From: JBEICQ01 sp046297395
GTDB taxonomy: Bacteria > Bacteroidota > Bacteroidia > UBA4408
Assembly: GCA_046297395.1 (NCBI GenBank)
Contig: JBKCNM010000031.1
Location: 62,001 to 126,000, forward strand
Length of the DNA: 64,000 bases
Direction of reading: 5' to 3'
The notes beneath the pieces were generated by a model. That model worked only from the letters and a program-made list of their open reading frames with translations, had not been told where the DNA came from and ran no database searches. This document shows positions 45,206 through 53,910 of this stretch, one piece after another. Position 1 is the stretch's first letter; the number at the start of each line of letters is the position of its first letter. Position numbers and translations under genes: made by a program.

Positions 45206-46210
45206 TTAGCTATTTAGATTGCCAAGTAATTGATTCATCGCTTGCAGCTGCATTTCACTTCCCATGGCAATGAGTTTATCACCCGACTCTATAAATGTAT
45301 CGAGAGCCGGATTCAGTATATAACTGCCTTTTTGATTTTTGATGGCCAATACTGTGGAACCGGTGATGCGTCTGATATTCATTGAATCGAGACTCCCGGA
45401 CAAAGGACAAATAAATTCACGAATGGCAAATGAATCGCTATGCTGCACAGACATGATATCGAGCAGTTCTTTGATATCAGGACTCAAAACAAGTGTTGCC
45501 ATTTGGGCCCCACCCAATTTGTCAGGCATAATGATGTTGCTTGCGCCGGCAGTTTTTAACTTGTTCACGGATGAATCCATGCTTGCTCTGCTGATGATTG
45601 GCAAATCCGGACGCATCTCTCTTGCGGTTAAAACAACATACACATTATCTGCATCATTAGGAAGGGTTGTTATCAAAGCCCTGGCTTTGTCTATTCCTGC
45701 TTTTAACAGCGTATCTTCTCGTGTGGCATCAGCCTCGATCATGAGTATAAGGGGGCTTTCCTCAAAATACTTATCATGCTTTTCTTCAATCGTAACCACC
45801 TGAATCTTTTTTTCCATCAGAACACTGGCAGCTTCTCTTCCATTGCGACCATAGCCGCAAATGATGACATGATTTTGTATTTGTTCCAGTTTTTGGTTCA
45901 TGCGGTAAATTTTGTAATACTGAATAAAATCGCCATCAAGTAAAAAACGGGATACCAAGGTAAGAAAATATGTGATTACAGAGATGCTTAACAGGATGAG
46001 CGAAATAGTGAAAATTTTACCCGTATCTGAAAGGGGGTTTACCTCAGAAAACCCCACCGTACCCACTGTTATTACGGTCATGTAAATAGCATCCAGAAGC
46101 TTGTAATGCTCCAGAAACACATATCCGGCAACCCCATAAACAAAGATGGCAATCACCAGTAAAAATCCATATCTAACGGGCTTGAATGGATTAGGGGTAA
46201 CAATTCTCAT
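45206..46210 (-). CDS. Two-TM potassium channel with RCK (TrkA-N/TrkA-C) regulatory domain
   Basis: A 334-residue channel protein. TM1 lies at about 14-35, the pore helix and filter at about 40-55 and TM2 at about 66-90. The filter reads TVGTVGFSE, as in the MthK/Kch-like TVGYGD position but with TVGF. The RCK domain begins HVIICGYGRNGREAASVL (Rossmann GxGxxG-type) and continues with LIMEAD-like, ALITTLPNDADNVYV and GASNIIMPDKLGG. TrkA-C follows (about 255-330). Such channels pass K+ and are gated by nucleotides or Ca2+. It is the first of three tightly spaced genes with the two-component system. Confidence 0.9.
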   Translation of the reverse strand: MRIVTPNPFKPVRYGFLLVIAIFVYGVAGYVFLEHYKLLDAIYMTVITVGTVGFSEVNPLSDTGKIFTISLILLSISVITYFLTLVSRFLLDGDFIQYYKIYRMNQKLEQIQNHVIICGYGRNGREAASVLMEKKIQVVTIEEKHDKYFEESPLILMIEADATREDTLLKAGIDKARALITTLPNDADNVYVVLTAREMRPDLPIISRASMDSSVNKLKTAGASNIIMPDKLGGAQMATLVLSPDIKELLDIMSVQHSDSFAIREFICPLSGSLDSMNIRRITGSTVLAIKNQKGSYILNPALDTFIESGDKLIAMGSEMQLQAMNQLLGNLNS

Positions 46211-46248
46211 GCTGAATGGGCAAGTTAACTAAAATATCAAAATACGGC

Positions 46249-46848
46249 CTAATGTGTTTTTTTTAGACACACCGGGATATACCATTTTTGTTTGTACAAT
46301 TTCATGTCTAATAAATTTCCATTACAATCGAGGTATTGTCCCTTGCCGTTGAGATTCAACATGTAGGCTTTCCCCAATTTAATTGCTTCAAGAGAACGGA
46401 ATACCAGACTATCGGGAGAACTTGTTTTACCAATTTCTATTCCACATTCATTGTTGAGCCTGTCCATGACACATTGCATCGAATCAGGTCTTGAACCATG
46501 CTCGTTTTTGCCACGACAAAAAAATAGATGGTTGTCTTTCTCATGTGCCTCAAGCAGTCGCGAAGCTTTTCCGGAACCAATGGCTGCAGTGAGTTTTGCG
46601 CTCCAATAGAGGTGTCGGAATGCGTCATAAAGACCTCCTGTCTCAAAAGTATCCAAGGCTTGATGGTATTTATATGTCGAAAGATCTGCAAGAACCAATC
46701 GGGTGGTCTTCATGGCCAAAGAAACCTTACATGGATGGCCAATAGCCCAAATACGCTGGTGGTAGCCTGTTTGACTCAGGATGGAGGTGCTGCTGCATGC
46801 ATACAACAGCGGAAGAAGAAGCAGCAGAAGCAGTTTATGCCAAGGCAT
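46249..46848 (-). CDS. Lipoprotein with DUF6973-like domain
   Basis: A 199-residue exported lipoprotein. The chosen start MPWHKLLLLLLLPLLYAC gives a lipobox Cys, and the frame begins 24 bp earlier. The central GGLYDAFRHLYWSAKL resembles the 'DAFRHxYW' motif of DUF6973-type proteins, but this is recognition by eye only. Later motifs are EAHEKDNHLFF and RLNNECGIEIGK. The gene overlaps the upstream pseudouridine synthase by 14 bp and precedes the K+ channel by 38 bp. Its function is unknown. Confidence 0.65.
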   Translation of the reverse strand: MPWHKLLLLLLLPLLYACSSTSILSQTGYHQRIWAIGHPCKVSLAMKTTRLVLADLSTYKYHQALDTFETGGLYDAFRHLYWSAKLTAAIGSGKASRLLEAHEKDNHLFFCRGKNEHGSRPDSMQCVMDRLNNECGIEIGKTSSPDSLVFRSLEAIKLGKAYMLNLNGKGQYLDCNGNLLDMKLYKQKWYIPVCLKKTH

Positions 46849-48379
46849 ATAACTTGGAAACTTCGGCTCCACTTAAAAAGCGCCATCTTCCCCTGGCTAG
46901 ATCTTTTTTGGTGAGCCCGGCAAACACCACTCTGTCGAGTTTCAAAACCTTGTAGCCCAAGCTTTCAAATATTCTTCTAACCACGCGGTTTTTCCCGGAG
47001 TGGAGTTTGATGCCTACTTCTTTTTTACTGGAGGCAAATTCCACATAATTGATTTCATCCACCTGCACCGGTCCATCATCCAGATTGATTCCTTTGCGGA
47101 TGGCATCCAAATCCATTTTGGCAAGAGGCATGCTCAATTCAACATGGTAAATTTTTTCGATGCCGTACCTGGGATGGGTTAACTTTTTGGCCAGATCGCC
47201 ATCATTTGTAAAAAGCAATAAACCTGTGGTGTTTCTGTCGAGACGACCCACCGGATAAATTCTTTCCCTACAGGCATCTGCCACTAACTCCATCACGGTT
47301 TTTCGTTTACCGGGATCGGTCACGGTTGTGATGTAATCCTTGGGTTTATTCAGTAAAAGATACACTTTCTTCTCATTGGTAATCAGGTCGCCTCCGCAAT
47401 GAACTATATCATGAGGCTTGATTTTATGTCCGAGCTCGGTGATGATTGTCCCGTTTACTGTTACCACACCTGAGATGATGAGGGTGTCTGCTTCTCGTCT
47501 CGAACATACGCCTGAATTGGAGATGTATTTATTGAGTCGGATTTCGTCGGAAGCTGATTTTGCAGGGGCTTCTACAGACCGCTTGCGGGGCCGCTTCACC
47601 CTTTCTTCCTTTTGATATTCATTTGACGGCCGATTTGATTTGCGGTCGCTGTCCCACCTTGATTCTCCGGCAAAAGATCTCGATGGCGGGGTTCTTGAAC
47701 GGGTGGTAAGGCCGGTTGTTTCAGAAGAGAAATCATCGTCAAACTTGCGCGGGCGGGCAGGCCTCGCATTTGAATCAGGCTTGTATGCATTGCTTCTTGA
47801 AGGGACAGTACGGCCGGTTGTTTCAGAAGAGAAATCATCGTCAAACTTACGCGCGCGAGTCGGCCTCGCATTTGAATCAGACTTGCTGCGAAACTCGCGT
47901 TTGGCATTCCCAGAAAATGAACTTCTGCCTTTTTCTGCATCAATCCGATCTCCGAAATCATTCCTGCGGTTGGGCCTGCTGCCGGAAAAAGAGTTGCCCG
48001 ATCCTCCGGATGGGCGTTTTTTAAACTCCCTTCTACCCTCCTCTGATCGTGGCTTAAAAGGTTTGTCAGATGCCGAAGCAGAACGCGGACGAAAACCACT
48101 CTCCTCTTTTGGCAATGCTCTTTTGGTGCCGGCAAACTTTTGTCTTGATTCAAATCGCTTGCCAGTCCCGGTGTTGCGCTCGTTTCTTTCCTTGTCTTTG
48201 AAAGCACCGCCGGCGCTTGTTTTTCTTCGATAGTCGCGGTCTCCGGAATCATTCCCGGAACGGGTTGAACTCTTTTTCCCGAATGACTTACCCGGTTTAT
48301 CTTCTGTTGATTTCTTTTTGCCCTTTGATGAGCTTCCCGAAAAAAAGGGAAGGGAATGTTTTGGTTTTTTTTGATTCAT
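46835..48379 (-). CDS. Pseudouridine synthase (RsuA/RluB family) with long basic N-terminal extension
   Basis: A 514-residue protein. The C-terminal ~240 residues form the enzyme: an S4 RNA-binding domain (IRLNKYISNSGVCSRREAD) followed by the catalytic core with the Asp in YPVGRLDRNTTGLLLFTNDG, and GKNRVVRRIFESLGYKV. It converts a uridine in rRNA to pseudouridine. The first ~260 residues are low-complexity, rich in Lys, Arg, Ser, Gly and Phe, and contain a 34-residue duplication (KFDDDFSSETTG in both). Such tails occur on Bacteroidetes RluB-like enzymes and may bind rRNA. An ATG at 48394 overlapping yraN is the alternative start. Confidence 0.9.
   Translation of the reverse strand: MNQKKPKHSLPFFSGSSSKGKKKSTEDKPGKSFGKKSSTRSGNDSGDRDYRRKTSAGGAFKDKERNERNTGTGKRFESRQKFAGTKRALPKEESGFRPRSASASDKPFKPRSEEGRREFKKRPSGGSGNSFSGSRPNRRNDFGDRIDAEKGRSSFSGNAKREFRSKSDSNARPTRARKFDDDFSSETTGRTVPSRSNAYKPDSNARPARPRKFDDDFSSETTGLTTRSRTPPSRSFAGESRWDSDRKSNRPSNEYQKEERVKRPRKRSVEAPAKSASDEIRLNKYISNSGVCSRREADTLIISGVVTVNGTIITELGHKIKPHDIVHCGGDLITNEKKVYLLLNKPKDYITTVTDPGKRKTVMELVADACRERIYPVGRLDRNTTGLLLFTNDGDLAKKLTHPRYGIEKIYHVELSMPLAKMDLDAIRKGINLDDGPVQVDEINYVEFASSKKEVGIKLHSGKNRVVRRIFESLGYKVLKLDRVVFAGLTKKDLARGRWRFLSGAEVSKLYALA
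47711..47885. repeat. 102-bp-period direct repeat inside the pseudouridine synthase gene
   Basis: About 73 bp at 47711-47783 recur at 47813-47885 (CAGAAGAGAAATCATCGTCA in both), a spacing of exactly 34 codons. The repeat encodes part of the disordered basic extension, so copy number can change without loss of frame. Confidence 0.85.
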
Positions 48380-48380
48380 G

Positions 48381-48761
48381 TTATTCAAATTCATCCATGC
48401 CGTTACTTACATCAGGATAATGCATGATCGACGGGGAAGAATTGTCAAAGGTAATGCTCACCACATCAAATCGGATATCTCCGTTAAAATCATGTGCAGT
48501 GGCAAAGTGCTCGAGTGCCTCTGAAAGCAACTGCCATTTGCGGGAAGAGATAAACTCAGCCGGTTCGCCATGTATTGAATTGCTTCGGGTTTTTACCTCT
48601 ATTCCCACCAAAAAGCCTTCAAAAAGGGCAATGATATCAACTTCTGCTTTCCCAAATCGGTAATTGGTAGTCAATATTTCAAAGCCTTTTTGCCTCAGGA
48701 AATGCGAAGCAAGATGTTCGCCGGTATGACCGGTTTTAAGGTGTGCATTGCTTTTCTTCAT
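48381..48761 (-). CDS. YraN-family endonuclease-like protein (UPF0102)
   Basis: A 126-residue cytosolic protein with a restriction-endonuclease-like core: HTGEHLASHFLRQKGFEIL, then FGKAEVDIIA and VGIEVKTRS, where D and E-x-K fit a PD-(D/E)xK site. The family's function is uncertain; roles in DNA processing or Holliday-junction handling are proposed. The ATG at 48761 overlaps the radical SAM stop as ATGA and fixes the start; a longer frame from 48788 would overlap by 31 bp. Its stop lies one base before the chosen start of the pseudouridine synthase. Confidence 0.87.
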   Translation of the reverse strand: MKKSNAHLKTGHTGEHLASHFLRQKGFEILTTNYRFGKAEVDIIALFEGFLVGIEVKTRSNSIHGEPAEFISSRKWQLLSEALEHFATAHDFNGDIRFDVVSITFDNSSPSIMHYPDVSNGMDEFE

Positions 48762-49780
48762 GTGAAGATGCGCGTTCCTTCTGAACAATTTTTACAAATG
48801 TCAAGCTCTGCCCTGCCCCTAAAAATTTTTTTTCGAAAGTCCATGTAAGGTTCGGAGAACCATATGCTCCGAAAATCGGAGCGATTGATATTGCCAAAAC
48901 GGTAGCTTGCATCCTTGTCAAAACAACATGGCACAGCATAACCATCCCATGTAATTACAGGCGATTGCCACATTCTCCAACAATGGTTGTACAATTTGTT
49001 TTTGATGCGAAACTTCCCGTTTTCTATTTGCTTATATCTTGTAAAAGCAGGATTTTTAGGGATAAGTGCATTCCCATCCTGAAAATCATAGACCTGTGCT
49101 GTTTTAAATCTGATTTCATCAACACCCATTTTGTCGGCAAATGCTTTGGCTTGGCTTACTTCATGTTCATTATGACTGGTAAGCAAAAACTGAAAAATAA
49201 GATAAGGTGTTTTGCTGCGCATTTCCTTTTTCCATTTTACCAGCAAGCGGGTTCCCAGGATTACTTTGTCTAACTCCCCTCCTATCCGATAACTGCTGTA
49301 AGATTCCTGGGTGAGACCATCCAGTGAAATAATCAAGCGGTCGAGCCCTGAGCGAATGGTCTGTTTGGCGATCTCGTCATCAATAAAATGTGCATTGGTG
49401 GAAGTGGCGGTATACAGCCCTGCCTGCTTGGCCAATGATACCATTCTCAGAAAATCCTTGTGAATGTATGGTTCACCTTGAAAATAGAGATTGGCATACA
49501 GGGCCGTTTTGCCTATATCAGTCAATGCTTTTTCAAGGGTAGCAGACTTGATGTTTCCTGTATCGCGGGTAAAGCTCTTTAAACCACTTGGACATTGCGG
49601 ACAGCGGAGGTTGCATGCAGTTGTTGGCTCAAGTGCAATGCTTACAGGCATTCCCCACACAATAGGTTTGCCCATCATACGGGAAAGGTAATAGGACACA
49701 ATCACTAAAAGTGCATTCATGAAGCGGGCTGGCGTAAACCTGCTGAACAGATTTGCTAGATCGAGGATTTTCCCCATCAT
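48758..49780 (-). CDS. Radical SAM protein with SPASM domain
   Basis: A 340-residue enzyme. The cluster-binding motif C56-x3-C60-x2-C63 is in TTACNLRCPQCPSG. The radical SAM barrel includes YFQGEPYIHKDFLRMV and LIISLDGLTQESYSSYR. The C-terminal SPASM region has Cys in CWRMWQSPVITWDG, VPCCFDKDA and ICKNCSEG, enough for an auxiliary Fe-S cluster. SPASM enzymes often modify peptides, but many Bacteroidetes members have no known substrate. No obvious small precursor-peptide gene is adjacent. It overlaps the stop of the upstream propeller-SpoIIE gene by 4 bp. Confidence 0.9.
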   Translation of the reverse strand: MMGKILDLANLFSRFTPARFMNALLVIVSYYLSRMMGKPIVWGMPVSIALEPTTACNLRCPQCPSGLKSFTRDTGNIKSATLEKALTDIGKTALYANLYFQGEPYIHKDFLRMVSLAKQAGLYTATSTNAHFIDDEIAKQTIRSGLDRLIISLDGLTQESYSSYRIGGELDKVILGTRLLVKWKKEMRSKTPYLIFQFLLTSHNEHEVSQAKAFADKMGVDEIRFKTAQVYDFQDGNALIPKNPAFTRYKQIENGKFRIKNKLYNHCWRMWQSPVITWDGYAVPCCFDKDASYRFGNINRSDFRSIWFSEPYMDFRKKIFRGRAELDICKNCSEGTRIFT

Positions 49781-52700
49781 ACCCTTATGCCTATAACCAA
49801 AACATCATCGATCTGTTCAAGGTCACCCTGCCACTTTTCGAGGATTTCTTCGAGTTTTTGTACCTGCCTGTTCATGGGTTCAGACTGTAGACCAAGCAAA
49901 ACATTTTTCAGCTGGTTGTATTTGAATTTTTTGCCTTCAAGTCCACCAAACTGATCGGCATATCCATCGGAGAAAATATACAATGCATCACCGGGAATGA
50001 GGGTCAAAGTATGCAAGGTAAATGGAGGCAAATCCTTGGTGAGAAAAACCCCAACAGGGAATTTGTTTCCTTTGATTTCGTATAGATCATATCCATATGC
50101 AGTAAGGATGGGACGATGTCCTGAAAGAGGCTCTGCGTTTGATGCACGAATGATGTAGAGGGGGTTATTGGCTCCTGCAAAATCCAGCATATAGGTGGAA
50201 GGATTCCATCGAAGCAAGGCAATATCCATCCCATCTTTTGAATCACTTCCTGCTTCGTTTTGTTTCAGGTCTCTGATAATATTGTCTCTCAGTTGGGTGA
50301 GCACTGCATCAGGCCTGGTAATATCTTTCTCATTTACGATTTCGTTCAGGTTTTCATTCCCAAGCAGACTCATAAATGCTCCCGGAACACCATGCCCGGT
50401 GCAATCTACGGCTGCTATCATACGAAAATCATCCCTTTGAGTAGCCCAGTAAAAATCTCCGCTCACAATGTCCTTGGGTTTAAAAAAGATAAAGCTTTGC
50501 TGAAATGCACGCTGAATGAACTCCCTGCTGGGCATGATGGCATCTTGAATTCGGCGGGCATAAAAAATACTATCCGTAATCTCCTTGTTTTTGTTTTCTA
50601 TCTGAGATTTCTGTTTTCTCAATTCACTCGTTTGATTGTGAATAACCCGGTTGAGGTTTTTGGTGTACAATATCACAACCTGAATCACTGAGAAAAGACC
50701 CAGAACAGAGTAGAGTAAATAGGCCCACCAAGTTCTGTACCAAGGTGGCTTAATGGAGAAATGAAAACTTTCTGTTTTACTGAAATTGTGGTAGATATTC
50801 TTACACTGCACTTTAAAGGTGTATGTGCCTTCACTTAGGTTGGTGTAAATGGCTTCTCTGCGGTTTGAAAAATCCGTCCATCCATTGTCATTACCCTCCA
50901 GCATATAACGATATTGATTGTAGTCCTCACTGATAAAGTAATTCGACCCTAACTTGAAGATGAGATTGTTGTTTTCATAAGTGAGCTTAGGATAGGCAGT
51001 TGCCGGCTGCACATCTGCAGGTATCCTGACGGTTTCGGACAGATATTGGTGAAACTTCTCAACAAAAAAGTTTCCACTGAAAAGTTCTCTACCATTGCTT
51101 ACTATTCGTCTGATGAGACCCGAAAAATTTACGGGCAACTGAATTTTTACAATCTTTTTGTTGTACACAACCGCACCAAAATTTCCCACTATCCAAATAT
51201 CTCCTGCATCATTACATAAAAACTGTTTTACCTCAAATTCGGAGGGAAAGATTCGAAAAGGATATGATCTGAATGCCGAAAGCTTCCCATCAGCATAATC
51301 AAAAAAGCCATGTTCCAGATACTCTTTCAGGCGACCATTTACCTCGCTTTGCTTGATTACCTCCAACCAGTATCTGCCCCCGATATAATCACAGGTAACA
51401 ATTTGTCTTCTGTTGGATGGGGAGAACTCTTTACCAAAGAAATGGCTGGTTCGTGTAAATGCTTTTCCTCCCTTGTCAACACCTGCCACAAGTGTGTGGT
51501 AATCGGCAAAAACAAACACCTGCCCGTTCCCTCGAGAAAGGATGATCTCTGATTCAGTCTCCGGAACAGGAAATTTTACTGTCTGCACTGCATATTTTAC
51601 GAATCTCAAACCCAGGGAATTCTTTATCGATGGTGTGATACAGTATAGCTCATTCTTTGAGCACCAAAGATGTCCATCTGCGTCCTCATTCAAATGTCTG
51701 ATCTCATCTTCCAGCCCTTCTATATAACCTCTTTTTATCCAGTTACCGGAAACATATTCCATGACAGCAACACCTGAACCAAGGCCCAGATAAACTATTC
51801 CTGGATACTTTTTAGATGGAAGGATGTTATAAACAGCATCATCTTCATCAAATATTTTTACCGCATTTTCATCCTGTATGGTGAATAGTCCCTCCTTGTT
51901 TCCCAGCAGAAGATGGTCTTTCCCGTCTGTGGATGTAAACGCAACAATTTTCCAACATTCAGGACCAACAGAAGACAAGGGTTTTAATTCAGCCTCTCCT
52001 GGGTTTTTATAAAAAAGACCGAGAGTGGTTGCAAAGTACAGCCTGTTTTTAAATTCAGCCACTGACTCTGCCTTGCCCTTGAGTCCATTTTTTTCATTAA
52101 AATATCTGAAAGAACTGTTTACTTCAATCGAGGTAATCCCGTTTTCAAGAGCCAGCCACAACAGATGATCTTTATCTTCGAAAAGAAAATGTATCTTCTC
52201 ATTCTGAATTCCTTTTCTTGTATCGATGATTTCAAAATGATGGATGTCCTCATCCAACAAAATCAGCCCACCCAATAATGTTCCAATGGCTATTTTCCCA
52301 TTTGAGAGACGGATTGCTTTAAACACTTTGTAACGAATAAGCAAATCTGAAACATCATTTTTTACTTTTTCAATAATGATTTCTCGTCCTAATCCATCTC
52401 TTTCAATATTTCTTTCTCCTCCCGGTAAAGTAAATTTTAGTAATCCCAAATCCTGACTGCCACCATATAACTTGTTTGGACCATCTGCTATTAAAAAATC
52501 AAGGCGACTGTCCTGAAGCAATTCTCCACCTTTGATGGGAATCAATTCTTCATTGCCCACTTCAACAAGTCCGATTCCTTTTTGTCGAACATAAATATGA
52601 TTGCCAAACTGAAAGGCAGTATGGAATTCCCCGTCTGATTGCCAAACCCTGAACTTCCCGTTCCTTAGCCTGAGCACTTTTGTTTTTGAGATGAAGTACA

Positions 52701-53130
52701 CTGCATCTGAGGTAACAAAAGTAAAATACACATAACCGAGGCTTATGTCGTTGGCATTCAGCCTATGTTTCAGGCTGTGAAACTTCTGCTTGCCTTCGGC
52801 ATCAATTTCTATGTAACCGATATCATCCTGCAGTCCGGTAAAAATTAATCCGGAAGAAGAATCAAGTGCCATGGAATTAAAAACCGTCTTGCCCAAGTTC
52901 TCCCATGTAACCCCGTCATATTGAAAAATGCCTGTATTGTAGGCAAAGTACAAGAGCCCTTTTTTGTCTTGTGTGATGGACCAGATTTGGGTAGGTGTTT
53001 CGTATTCTTTGTCAGAATAATTTCTGATATGATAGAGCCCCTCTTCTTTGCACACCACAGAAGCGGGAAAAACAAGAGAAAAAAATAATAGTATGCCTGA
53101 AAGACAGGGCAACCGCAATAGTGATTGCAT
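49777..53130 (-). CDS. Propeller-type membrane sensor with SpoIIE (PP2C) phosphatase output
   Basis: A 1117-residue inner-membrane sensor. A signal peptide or anchor (1-26) precedes about 650 residues of beta-propeller repeats of the two-component-regulator type (KLYFATTLGLFYK-like, HLLWLALENGITSIEV). A Y_Y_Y domain follows (about 690-765, YRYMLEGNDNGWTDFSNRR), then one membrane segment (about 775-800, WWAYLLYSVLGLFSVIQVV), a coiled coil (about 805-840) and a SpoIIE Ser/Thr phosphatase (about 860-1117). The latter has GDFYWATQ, AAVDCTGHGVPGAFMSLLG and FSDGYADQFGG. The design replaces a histidine kinase with a phosphatase. It leads a minus-strand gene run and likely has its own promoter at 53135-53167. 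Confidence 0.92.
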   Translation of the reverse strand: MQSLLRLPCLSGILLFFSLVFPASVVCKEEGLYHIRNYSDKEYETPTQIWSITQDKKGLLYFAYNTGIFQYDGVTWENLGKTVFNSMALDSSSGLIFTGLQDDIGYIEIDAEGKQKFHSLKHRLNANDISLGYVYFTFVTSDAVYFISKTKVLRLRNGKFRVWQSDGEFHTAFQFGNHIYVRQKGIGLVEVGNEELIPIKGGELLQDSRLDFLIADGPNKLYGGSQDLGLLKFTLPGGERNIERDGLGREIIIEKVKNDVSDLLIRYKVFKAIRLSNGKIAIGTLLGGLILLDEDIHHFEIIDTRKGIQNEKIHFLFEDKDHLLWLALENGITSIEVNSSFRYFNEKNGLKGKAESVAEFKNRLYFATTLGLFYKNPGEAELKPLSSVGPECWKIVAFTSTDGKDHLLLGNKEGLFTIQDENAVKIFDEDDAVYNILPSKKYPGIVYLGLGSGVAVMEYVSGNWIKRGYIEGLEDEIRHLNEDADGHLWCSKNELYCITPSIKNSLGLRFVKYAVQTVKFPVPETESEIILSRGNGQVFVFADYHTLVAGVDKGGKAFTRTSHFFGKEFSPSNRRQIVTCDYIGGRYWLEVIKQSEVNGRLKEYLEHGFFDYADGKLSAFRSYPFRIFPSEFEVKQFLCNDAGDIWIVGNFGAVVYNKKIVKIQLPVNFSGLIRRIVSNGRELFSGNFFVEKFHQYLSETVRIPADVQPATAYPKLTYENNNLIFKLGSNYFISEDYNQYRYMLEGNDNGWTDFSNRREAIYTNLSEGTYTFKVQCKNIYHNFSKTESFHFSIKPPWYRTWWAYLLYSVLGLFSVIQVVILYTKNLNRVIHNQTSELRKQKSQIENKNKEITDSIFYARRIQDAIMPSREFIQRAFQQSFIFFKPKDIVSGDFYWATQRDDFRMIAAVDCTGHGVPGAFMSLLGNENLNEIVNEKDITRPDAVLTQLRDNIIRDLKQNEAGSDSKDGMDIALLRWNPSTYMLDFAGANNPLYIIRASNAEPLSGHRPILTAYGYDLYEIKGNKFPVGVFLTKDLPPFTLHTLTLIPGDALYIFSDGYADQFGGLEGKKFKYNQLKNVLLGLQSEPMNRQVQKLEEILEKWQGDLEQIDDVLVIGIRV

Positions 53131-53134
53131 GTGG

Positions 53135-53167
53135 TAAAGTTAGCACAATACAAGCGGAAAAAACAAA
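53135..53167 (-). promoter_or_regulatory. Candidate promoter of the propeller-SpoIIE gene
   Basis: On the minus strand TTTG (53164-53167) and TAACTTTA (53135-53142) are separated by 21 bp, close to the Bacteroidetes consensus with one mismatch in the -7 box. The box ends four bases before the ATG, so the message would be leaderless or nearly so. Confidence 0.5.
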
Positions 53168-53203
53168 TTCCGCCTTTCATCTGGATTCGGGCTCACCCGA
53201 TCA

Positions 53204-53617
53204 TCAGCAAAACTCGTCGAAAGCCATCCTGAGATTGTCTGCAATCATGGCAGCAGAACGACCTTCAATATGATGCCTCTCTATAAAATGAACCAGCATG
53301 CCGTCCTTGAACAAAGCCATGCATGGAGAGGATGGAGGATAGGGCGCAAAATATTTGCGGGCCTGTGCAGTAGCCTCTGTATCAAACCCGGCAAAAACCG
53401 TGGCAAGGTGCGCCGGTTTTTTTTCGTGATTCATGGCCATTTTTACAGCAGGACGAGCTGCACCTGCAGCACAACCGCAAACGGAGTTTACAACCACCAG
53501 CACAGTTCCCTTGCTGTCTCGGATAGCTGCATCTACTTTTTCTGGTGTACTTAGGTCTTCAAAGCCCAGCGAAGTGAGTTCGGCTTTCATGGGCATTACC
53601 AATTGTTCAGGATACAT
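53204..53617 (-). CDS. Bacilliredoxin (BrxA/BrxB, YphP/YqiW family)
   Basis: A 137-residue thioredoxin-fold protein. The family's C-G-C active site is at Cys47-Gly-Cys49 (VVNSVCGCAAGAARPA), and the opening MYPEQLVMPMKAELT is canonical. In Firmicutes it removes bacillithiol from oxidised proteins; the natural thiol partner in Bacteroidetes is not established for this organism. A small hairpin (TCGGG-CTCA-CCCGA, 53187-53200) follows the stop without a T-run. Confidence 0.93.
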   Translation of the reverse strand: MYPEQLVMPMKAELTSLGFEDLSTPEKVDAAIRDSKGTVLVVVNSVCGCAAGAARPAVKMAMNHEKKPAHLATVFAGFDTEATAQARKYFAPYPPSSPCMALFKDGMLVHFIERHHIEGRSAAMIADNLRMAFDEFC

Positions 53618-53672
53618 GGTATGTGTTTTTTGTCTTGTTATTTTTATTGAATTCTTTCGGAATCCTCGCCCG

Positions 53673-53680
53673 CAAAGATA
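53673..53680 (-). promoter_or_regulatory. Candidate -7 box of the bacilliredoxin gene
   Basis: On the minus strand TATCTTTG matches TAnnTTTG exactly, about 55 bp before the ATG at 53617. No good TTTG is found at the -33 distance. The rest of the 293-bp divergent gap to murA shows no gene. Confidence 0.4.
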
Positions 53681-53910
53681 GTGCTTTCCTGCCTCTCGTC
53701 TGTCGGTTAATTTAACTTAAAGCCCCAATAAAAGTATCCATAGATGCAAGCAGACTTCCTTTTATGCGGAGAAATCATCTTTAAGTAAATTATAAAGAGG
53801 TCATTGATGGACAAGTAAAACCCAATTCACAATATGTAGTTGAAAAAAGTGTTTTTATGGCCGGCTGTGCAACAGGGTATTTGCTCACCTTCACACAGAA
53901 ATTTAAAACT

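Noticed and set aside
47640..48233. Long frames in both directions over the basic tail of the pseudouridine synthase
   Set aside because: They arise from the GC-rich repeated codons; the reading that continues into the S4 and catalytic domains is the real one.
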